Source: Burkholderiaceae bacterium (GTDB lineage: Bacteria > Pseudomonadota > Gammaproteobacteria > Burkholderiales > Burkholderiaceae_C). Taken from it: a DNA stretch of 64,000 bases. A model generated the notes under the pieces. That model worked only from the letters and a program-made list of their open reading frames with translations, was not told the origin of the DNA and did not search any database. Position 1 is the first letter of the stretch; every line of letters begins with the position of its first letter. The stretch lies in contig JAKLLA010000018.1 in the NCBI GenBank assembly GCA_023150375.1, positions 62,001 through 126,000 of the forward strand. Direction: 5' to 3'. The position numbers and the translations under genes are program-made. Below, one piece after another: positions 17,751 through 25,900 of this stretch.

Positions 17751-19700
17751 TCAGACCGACAGGCCGTCGCCGATCGTGCCCAGCTGGCTGTGCCGCCACA
17801 TGCCGACGTAGATGGCCTCCAGGTCGCGCGTGAAGCCGGCCGTGTCGAACAGGGCCTGCTGCTGCTGTCGGTGGGCGTCCAGGTGGCCGCGCAGGGCGGC
17901 GCGGCGCGCCGGGTCGCGGGCCAGCGCCAGCGCCAGGGCCTCGTAGCCGGCCAGCGAGTCGGTGACCAGCTCGGGCAGGCCCGCGGCGTGCAGCAGGCTC
18001 GCAGCCACCCGCGAGGGGAAGGACTGGCCTCGGTACGTCAGCACCGGCAGGCCGGCCAGCAGCGCGTCGGCGGCGGTGGTGTGGGCGTTGTAGGGATGCG
18101 TGTCCAGGAACAGGTCGGCCTGGCGGTAGCGTGCCAGGTGGTCCTCCACACGCGGCACCCGCTGGGCGAACACCAGCCGGGCCGGGTCGATGCCGGCGCG
18201 GGCCGCCTCCTCGCGCAGGTGGCGCTGCGAGAGCTCGCTGCGCGACATCAGCCAGAGCGCGCTGCCCGGCACCTGGGCGAGCAGGCGCATCCAGAGCGCG
18301 AACATGTGCGGCGAGATCTTGTAGTCGTGGTTGAAGCTGCAGAACACCACTGCGTCCTCGGGCAGGCCGCACTCGGCGCGCGTGGGCGTGCGCTCGGCGA
18401 TCTGCAGGCCCGCGGCGGGCGGCAGGTAGGCATCGGGCAGGTAGACCACGCGCTCGTCGTAGAAGCCGTGGTGCTCGGGCGGGATCACGTGGCGATCGGC
18501 CACGATGTAGTCCATGTAGCGCGTGCCCAGCGTGCCGGGGTAGCCGAGGTAGTTGACCTGCACCGGCGCGGGCCGCTGGGCGAAGATGTCGCTGCGCGAG
18601 TCGGAGGTGAAGCCGGCCAGGTCGACTGCGATGTCCACCTCCATCTCGCGCATGGCCTCGGCCACCTGGCGGCTGGCCATCGAGCGGGCATCGACGAAGC
18701 GGTCGAAGCTGGCCTGGATGCGACGGCGCAGCACGCTGCCGTCGTCGCTGCCGATGGAGATGGCGATCAGTTCGAAGCGGCGCCGGTCGTGGCGCTCGAA
18801 GATGCCGGCCATCAGGTGGCCCACCGGGTGCTCGCGCAGGTCGGGCGAGACATAGGCCAGGCGGATGCGGTCGTGCCGGTAGCGCTGGCCGGTCCACAGC
18901 GGCCGGTCGCTGGCCGGGTAGCGCTGCTCGGCGAAGATGCGCGCGCAGCGCTGGTGGTCCTCGGCCGAGTCGGACATGGCCATCAGCCCGAGCGACTTGC
19001 ACACGCGCCGGCCGGCGCGCACGCCCTCGACGATGCGCTGCTGCAGGCTTTCGGCATCGCGCCAGTCGCACACGTGCAGGCGCTCGTAGGCCAGCAGGCC
19101 CAGGCCGTAGTCGTAGTCGGGGTCGAGCGTCAGCAGACGCTCGAGCATGCGCTGGGCGTCCTCGCTGCGCTTGAACTCGGTGAGCAGCACCGCGCAGTTG
19201 GCCAGCGCGGTGCGGTGGTCGGGCTGGGTGATCAGCACGCGGTTGAAACGCTCGAGCGCCGGGCCGTGGCGATGCAGCTCACGCAGCAGCACGCCGCTGT
19301 TGATCAGCACCTCGGTGTAGTCGGGCTGCAGCGCCAGCGCGCGGTCGTAGCTGACCAGGGCCTCGTCGCGCCGGCCGAGGTTCTGCAGCGCAGTGCCCTG
19401 CGCGAACCACAGCGGCGCAAAGGCCAGGTCGCGCTCGGCCGCCGGCGCCAGCAAGGCCAGCGCGCCGGCGCTGTCGCCACGGCGCAGCAGGATCACCGCC
19501 AGCGAGTACAGCGCCGCGCCGTCGAGCGGAAAGTGCGCCAGATAGTGGCGAAACAGCCGCTCGGCCTCCTCCACCTGCCCGGCGCCCTGCAGCTCGATGC
19601 CGCGCAGCAGCACGCTGCGCTCGGGCGGCACGGCCGGGGCAGCCGCGGCGGCGGCGGGGGCGGAGGTCTCGGCTAGGACGGCAGCGCTCATCGGGGGCAT
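17751..19700 (-). CDS. TPR-containing GT41 glycosyltransferase (OGT/SPINDLY-like)
   Basis: 649-residue cytoplasmic protein. Tetratricopeptide repeats occupy about residues 25-210 (for example GQVEEAERLFRHYLAHFP and GRRDEALVSYDRALALQP). The GT41 catalytic region follows: LAYVSPDLREHPVGHL (near 320), DIAVDLAGFTSDSR, VNYLGYPGTLGTRYMDYIVA, the nucleotide-binding FNHDYKISP with the conserved Lys, and LFLDTHPYNAHTTAADALL. These are the hallmarks of O-GlcNAc/O-fucose transferases, which modify Ser/Thr of folded or unfolded proteins, and also of bacterial HMW1C-like enzymes that modify adhesins. All canonical motifs are present, so it looks active. It sits 275 bp after the giant Thr/Ser-rich repeat gene, which is its obvious candidate substrate (inference). 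An alternative ATG lies at 19691. Confidence 0.9.
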   Translation of the reverse strand: MPPMSAAVLAETSAPAAAAAAPAVPPERSVLLRGIELQGAGQVEEAERLFRHYLAHFPLDGAALYSLAVILLRRGDSAGALALLAPAAERDLAFAPLWFAQGTALQNLGRRDEALVSYDRALALQPDYTEVLINSGVLLRELHRHGPALERFNRVLITQPDHRTALANCAVLLTEFKRSEDAQRMLERLLTLDPDYDYGLGLLAYERLHVCDWRDAESLQQRIVEGVRAGRRVCKSLGLMAMSDSAEDHQRCARIFAEQRYPASDRPLWTGQRYRHDRIRLAYVSPDLREHPVGHLMAGIFERHDRRRFELIAISIGSDDGSVLRRRIQASFDRFVDARSMASRQVAEAMREMEVDIAVDLAGFTSDSRSDIFAQRPAPVQVNYLGYPGTLGTRYMDYIVADRHVIPPEHHGFYDERVVYLPDAYLPPAAGLQIAERTPTRAECGLPEDAVVFCSFNHDYKISPHMFALWMRLLAQVPGSALWLMSRSELSQRHLREEAARAGIDPARLVFAQRVPRVEDHLARYRQADLFLDTHPYNAHTTAADALLAGLPVLTYRGQSFPSRVAASLLHAAGLPELVTDSLAGYEALALALARDPARRAALRGHLDAHRQQQQALFDTAGFTRDLEAIYVGMWRHSQLGTIGDGLSV

Positions 19701-19782
19701 CTCGCGGTGGAACCGCGCCAGGTCGCCCCTCGATCGGTCGCGAGGCCCTCCGGCAGCGGAGAATGGCCCATGTTGCGCCCGG

Positions 19783-19802
19783 GCGCGATCGCGCGATCGC
19801 GC
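19783..19802. promoter_or_regulatory. 20-bp perfect palindrome in the giant-GT41 gap
   Basis: GCGCGATCGCGCGATCGCGC, made of two overlapping GCGATCGC octamers. It sits 82 bp before the GT41 start. On the plus strand it is followed by AAAAA, so as a terminator it has the wrong polarity for either transcript. A regulator site or a structural element is possible. Confidence 0.35.
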
Positions 19803-19927
19803 AAAAACCGCCCCGCCGGAGCCGGCAATTCGAGGCTTGCCGTCGTACCGCGTCGAAGGACGCGGCCCGGCCGTGGGGCCTTTCGACCGCAGACGCTCAG
19901 CCGCCGAAGTCCAGCCGCGGCCGCAGC

Positions 19928-19964
19928 GCAGGACCCGGCTGCACAGGCAGCAACCGGGCCCTGC
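19928..19964 (-). terminator. Hairpin 12 bp after the giant repeat gene
   Basis: Read on the minus strand, GCAGGGCCCGG pairs with CCGGGTCCTGC (one G-T), with an inner CTGC/GCAG stem around CTGT. It starts 12 nt after the stop of the giant gene. It lacks a T-tract, so it may act as a weak terminator or an mRNA 3' stabiliser that sets the ratio of cargo to glycosyltransferase transcripts. Confidence 0.4.
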
Positions 19965-19975
19965 CCCCCGTCAGG

Positions 19976-22900
19976 TCAGATCAGCGGCTGCTGGCGCAGC
20001 AGATCGTCCAGACCGATGGCGTGCTGAGCCAGGCTGAAGGCGGCGGCGTCGGCGTCCGCGCTGGTGGTGGCCGGCACAGCTGCCGTGGTCTCGGCCGCCG
20101 CGGCAGCCGGCGCGGACGCGTCGGCGGGGGTCTGCGGCAGCAGGGCCTCGGGCGCCTGCGCCAGCAGCTCCGCGAGCGTCACCTCCTGGCCAGCCGCGGC
20201 CGACGGGTCGGCCCCGGCCGCCGTACCGGCACCGTCGGCCTGGCGGGCGAACCAGACGTCGGCCATGTCACGGGTGCTGCCATCGGCCAGCGTGTAGCTC
20301 GAGGTCAGGCCCAGCAGGTTGCCGGCATCCAGCTCGCTGCCGGCAGCGGCCTGCAGGTCCATCGAGACGATACCCAGCTCGGCCAGGCTGCGCAGCTCGC
20401 CTTCGTCGGTGACACCGTCGGAATCGCGGTCGGTCCAGACCTGCAGCTCGCTCCAGGCCGCATCCTGCGCCGTGATGCGCCCGTCGCCGTCGCCATCCAG
20501 TGCCGCCAGCGCCGCGTAGCCGTTGCCGGCGCGCTGCCCGTCGGCCAGCTCGGTGCCGGCGCCGAAGAGCTCACGGCCGTCGTCGATCAGGCCGTCGCCA
20601 TCCAGGTCGCGCACCAGCAGGCCGTCGGTGGCGGACACCCAGCCCATCCGGTCGGTGTTGCCGGTGGCATTGACGTCGAAGCGCACGCCCTCGGCCGCGG
20701 CCAGGGTGGTCACGCCGTTGCCGTCGAGGTCCAGCACCAGCGGGGTGGCGCCGATCATCGCGTCGATCTGCGCCCCGCTCATCACGGCGACGTCGCTGGT
20801 CTCGAAGGCCGCGATCTGCGTCATCGACATCGCCGCGATGTCCTGGGTCTGCAGCGCCGCCACCTGGTCACTGGTGAAGGCGACGATCTGGTCGGTGGTC
20901 AGCGCCTGCACCTGCACGGAACTGAAGGCGACGATCTGCTCGGTCGTCAGCGCCTGGATCTGCTCGGTGGTGAACGCCTCGATCAGCGTGGTGTTCAGGC
21001 TGGCGAAATCGGCGGTGGTGATCACGGCCAGATCCTCCGTCTCCAGGGCCTGCAGCTGATCGGTGGTCAGCGCGGCGAACTGGGCGGTCGTGAAGGCCAC
21101 CAGGTCCTCGGTCTGGAGGGCCACGATCTGATCGGTGGTCAGCGCCGCGACCTGATCGCTGCGCAGCGCCGCCACCTGGCTCGTGCTCAGGGCCTGCAGG
21201 TCACCGGTCTCGAGGGCCTGGATCTGGGTCGTGCTCAGTGCGGCCAGCTGCGCCGTGGAAAGCGCCTCGACCTGGCTGCTCGACAGCACGGCGATGCCGT
21301 CGGTGCTCAGGGCGGTGATCGCTGCCGTGCCGATGGCGCGCAGGTCCTGGGTTTCCAGCGCGGCCACCTGATCCGTGGTCAGGGCAGCCAGCTGCGTGGT
21401 TCCCAGCGACGCCAGCTGGGCGGTGGTCAGGGCCTCGATGTCGTCGGTGGCGATGGCCTGCACCTGCTCGGTGGTCAGCGCGTTCAGTTGCGCACTGCGC
21501 AGCGCCGCCACCTGGGCGGTGGTCAGGGCCTCGATCTGGTCGCTGGTCAGGGCCTGCGCCTGGCTGGTGGTCAGTGCGGCCACCTGGGCGGAGGTCAGCG
21601 CCTGCAGATCGTCGGTGGCGATGGCCTGCACCTGCTCGGTGGTCAGGGCAGCCAGCTGCAGGGTGCGCAGGCTGGCCGCCTGTTCGGTGGTCAACGCAGC
21701 CACCTGATCGGTGGTCAGCGCCGCCATCTGGGCGGTGGTCAGGCCGGCCAGCTGGCTGCTGCCCAGGGCCTGCAGGTCGTCGGTGGCCAAGGCCTGCACC
21801 TGTGTGGTGGTCAGCGCGGCCAGCTGGGTGCTGCGCAGCGCCGCCGCCTGCTCGGTGGTCAGCGCCTCGACCTGCTCGGTGGTCAGCGAGGTGATCACGT
21901 TGCTGCGGATGGCCACCAGGTCCTGGGTCTCGAGGGCCTGGATCTGCGCCGTGCTCAGTGCAGCCAGCTGGCTGGACCCCAGACCGGCCAGCTGCGCCGA
22001 AGTCAGCGCCGGAATGTCGTCGGTGCCGATGGCCTGCACCTGCTCGCTGCTCAGGGCCGCCAGCTGCACACTGCGCAGGGACGCGATCTGGTCGCTGCCG
22101 AGTGCGGCCACCTGGTCGGAGCTCAGCGCCGCCACCTGGGCCGTGGTGAGCGCGGCCACCTGCGCCGTGGTCAGGCCGGCGATGTCGTCACTGCCGATGG
22201 CCTGCACCTGGGCGCTGCCCAGGGCAGCGACCTGCGCGGTGGTGAGTGCCGCCAGCTGTTCGCTGCCCAGCGCCTCGACCTGCTCGGTGGTGAGCGCGGC
22301 CAGCGCGCTGCTGCGGATCGCGACGAGGTCCTGGGTCTCGAGCGCCTGGATCTGCTCGGTGGTGAAGGCCGTCAGCGCGGTGGTCGACAGGCCGGCCAGC
22401 TGGCTGCTGGTCAGCGCGGCGACCGCCTCGGTCCCCAGGGCCTGCACCTGATCGCTGGTCAGGGCGTTGAGCTGGGCGCTGCGCAGTGCGGCCACCTGCT
22501 CGGTGGTCAGGGCCGCGACCTGGTCGGTGGCCAGCGCGCCGATCTGCGCGGCGGTCAGGGCGGTGATCTGGCGGGTGTCCAGCGCGCCGATGTCGCTGCT
22601 GCCGATGGCCTGGATCTGCGCGGTGCCCAGCGCTGCCAGCTGGGCAGTCTTCAGCGCCGCGAGCTGGTCGCTGGTCAGCGCGTCGACCTGCTCGGTGGTG
22701 AGCGCAGTGATCACGCTCGAGCGGATCGCGGCGAGGTCCTGGGTCTGCAGCGCCTGCACCTGCCCGGTGCTCAGCGCCGCCAGCGCGGTGGAACCGAGCC
22801 CGGCCAGCTGCGCCGTGGTCAGCGCGGCGATGTCGTCGGTGTCGATGGCCTGCACCTGCTCGGTGGTCAGGGCATTGAGCTGACTGCTGCGCAGGCCGGC

Positions 22901-25900
22901 GACCTGGTCACTGGTCAGCGCGGCCACCTGCTCGGTGGTCAGTGCCGCCACCTGCCGGGTGGACAGGCCGCCCAGCTGGGTGGTCGACAAGGCCTGCAGG
23001 TCACCCGTCTCGAGGGCCTGCACCTGCTCGGTGGTCAGCGCCGCGAGGGTCGTGGTGCGCAGCCCGCCCAGCTGGTCGCTGGTGAGCGCAGCCACCTGGT
23101 CGGTCGTGAGCGCCGCGACCTGCTGGGTCGTCAGGCCGGCCAGCTGGGTGGTCGAGAGCGCCTGCAGGTCGTCGCTGGCGATGGCCTGCAGCTGCGTCGT
23201 CGTCAGGGCCGCCAGCTGGGTGCTCCTGAGGGCCGCCGCCTGTTCGGTGGTCAGGGCCTCGATCTGCTCGGTCGTCAGTGCGGTGACGACGCTGCTGCGC
23301 ACGGCCGCGAGGTCCTGCGTCTCCAGGGCCTGCACCTGCGCGGTGGTCAGCGCCGCCAGCGCAGCACTGCCCAGACCGGCCAGCTGGCTGCTGCCGAGCG
23401 CGGCCACGTCCTCGGTCTCGAGGGCGTGCACCTGCTCGCTGCCCAGGGCATTGAGCTGCGTCGTGCGCAGGCCGGCCACCTGGTCGCTGGTCAGCGCCGC
23501 GATCTGATCGGTGGTCAGGGCGGCCATCTGGGCGGTGGTGAGGCCACCGAGCTGGGTGGTCGACAGCGCCTGCAGGTCGTCGGTGGCGATGGCCTGCACC
23601 TGTGCGGAGGTCAACACCGCCAGCTGCGTGCTGCGCAGCGCGGCCAGCTGGTCGCTGGTCAGCGCATCGATCTGCTCGGTGGTCAGCGCCGTGATGGCAT
23701 TCGTGCGCACGGCCGCCAGATCCCGCGTCTCGAGGGCCTGGATCTGGGCGGTGCCGAGGGCCGCCAGCTGGCTGGTGCCCAGGCCGGCCAGCTGACTGCT
23801 GCTCAGCGCGGCGATGCCCTCCGTCGAGATCGCCTGCACCTGCTCGCTGCCCAGGGCGTTGAGCTGCGTGGTGCGCAGGCCGGCCACCTGATCACTGCTC
23901 AGCGCCGCGACCTGATCGGTGCCCAGGGCCGCCATCTGCGCCGTGGTGAGCCCGCCGAGCTGGGTGGTCGACAGCGCCTGCAGGTCGTCGCTGGCGATGG
24001 CCTGCACCTGCGTGGTGGTCAGCGCGGCCAGCTGGCTGCTGCGCAGCGCGGCCGCCTGGTCGGTGCTCAGGGCCACGATCTGCTCGGTGGTGAGCGCGGT
24101 GATCGCGGTCGTGCGGATGGCCGCAAGGTCCTGGGTCTGCAGCGCCTGCACCTGCTCGGTGTCCAGGGCGGCCAGCTGCGCCGTGCCGAGGCCGGCCAGC
24201 TGGACGCTGCTCAGCGCCGCGATGTCCTCGGTCGAGATCGCCTGCACCTGCTCGCTGCTCAGCGCATTGAGCTGGTTCGTTCGCAGGCCGGCCACCTGAT
24301 CGCTGGTCAGCGCCGCGACCTGATCGGTGGTCAGGGCCGCCATCTGCGCCGTGGTCAGGCCGCCGAGCTGACGCGTGTCCAGCGCGGTGATGTCCGCGCT
24401 GCCCAGCGCCACGACCTGCTCGGTGCTCAGCACCGCCAGCTGCGTGCTGCGCAACGCGGCCAGCTGGTCGCTGGTCAGCGCATCGACCTGCTCGGTGGTC
24501 AGAGCCGCCACCTGGCTGGTGCGCAGGCCGGCCACCTGCGCGGTGGTCAGGGCCTGCACGCTTTCGGTGCCGATGGCCTGCAGCTGCGCGCTGTTCAGCG
24601 CGCCGAGCTGGAGGGTGCGCAGCGCCGCCACCTGATCGCTGGACAGCGCGGCGATCTGATCCGTACCCAGCGCGCTCAGCACGTTGCTGCGAACCGCCGC
24701 CAGGTCCTGCGTCTCCAGCGCGAGGATCTGCTCGGTGGTGAAGGCCGCCAGCTGCGCCGAGCCCAGACCGGCCAGCTGGACCGTGGTCAGCGCCGCGATG
24801 TCCTCCGTGCCGATGGCCTGCACCTGGTCGCTGCCGAGCGCCGCCAGCTGCGTGCTGCGCAGCATCGCCACCTGCTCACTGGTGAGCGCGGCCACCTGCT
24901 CGGTGGTCAGCGCGGCCACCTGGGCGGTGCGCAGGCCGCCGATCTGGCGGGAGTCCAGCACCGCGAGGTCGTCGGTGCCGATGGCCCGCACCTGTTCGGT
25001 GGTCAGCGCCGCCAGCTGCACACTGCGCAGCGCGGCGGCCTGTTCGGTGGTGAGCGCCTCGATCTGCTCGCTGCCCAGCGTGGCCAGCACGGTGGAGCGC
25101 AGCGCCACCAGGTCCTGCGTCTCGATCGCCTGGATCTGCTCGGTGCCGAGTGCGCCTGCCCAGGTCGAGTTCAGACTGGCGACCTGCTGGCTGGTCAGCG
25201 CCTGGATGTCCTCGGTCTCGATGGCCTGCACCTGTGCGCTGGTCAGCGCCGCCAGCTGGATGCTGCGCAGCGAGGCGACCTGTTCGGTCGTGAGGGCGGC
25301 CACCTGCTCGGTGGTCAGAGCCTGGATCTGGGCGGTGCTCAGGCCCGCCAGCTGGCTGCTGCCCAGCACGGCCAGATCGTCGCTCGCCAGCGCGCGCACC
25401 TGGTCGGTGGTCAGCGCCGCGATCTGCGTGCTGCGCAGCGCGGCGGCCTGCTCGGTGGTCAGGGCCTGCACCGCATCGGTGCTCAGGGCCGCGATCGCCC
25501 GGGTGCTCAGCGTGCGCACATCGTCCGTGACCAGCGAGGCCACCTGGTCGGTGGAAAGCGCTGCGGCCTGGGCGCTGTGCAGCGCAGCAGCCTGCGCGGT
25601 GGTGAGCACACCGATGTTCTCGGTGGTCACGGCCGCCACCTGGGCGGTGCTCAGCGCCGCAATCTGGGCAGTGCTCAGCGCCACGGTCTGCTCGGTGCTC
25701 AGGGCGGCCACGGCGTCGGTACCGAGCGCCGAGATCACCGTGCTGCGGATCGCGCGCAGGTCCTGGGTCTCCAGGGCCTGCACCTGCGTGCTGGTCAGCG
25801 CCGCCACCTGGGTACTGCCCAGCGTGGCCAGATGCGCCGTGGTGAGCGCCACCACTTCCTCGCTGCCGATGGCCTGGATCTGCGCGGTGTCGAGCACCGC

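Noticed and set aside
19680..19976. A start of the giant gene 18 codons further upstream (near 28303), and a small extra gene in the 275-bp gap after it
   Set aside because: The upstream start has no ribosome site and the octad phase begins with MATTIISSL. The gap holds only hairpins.
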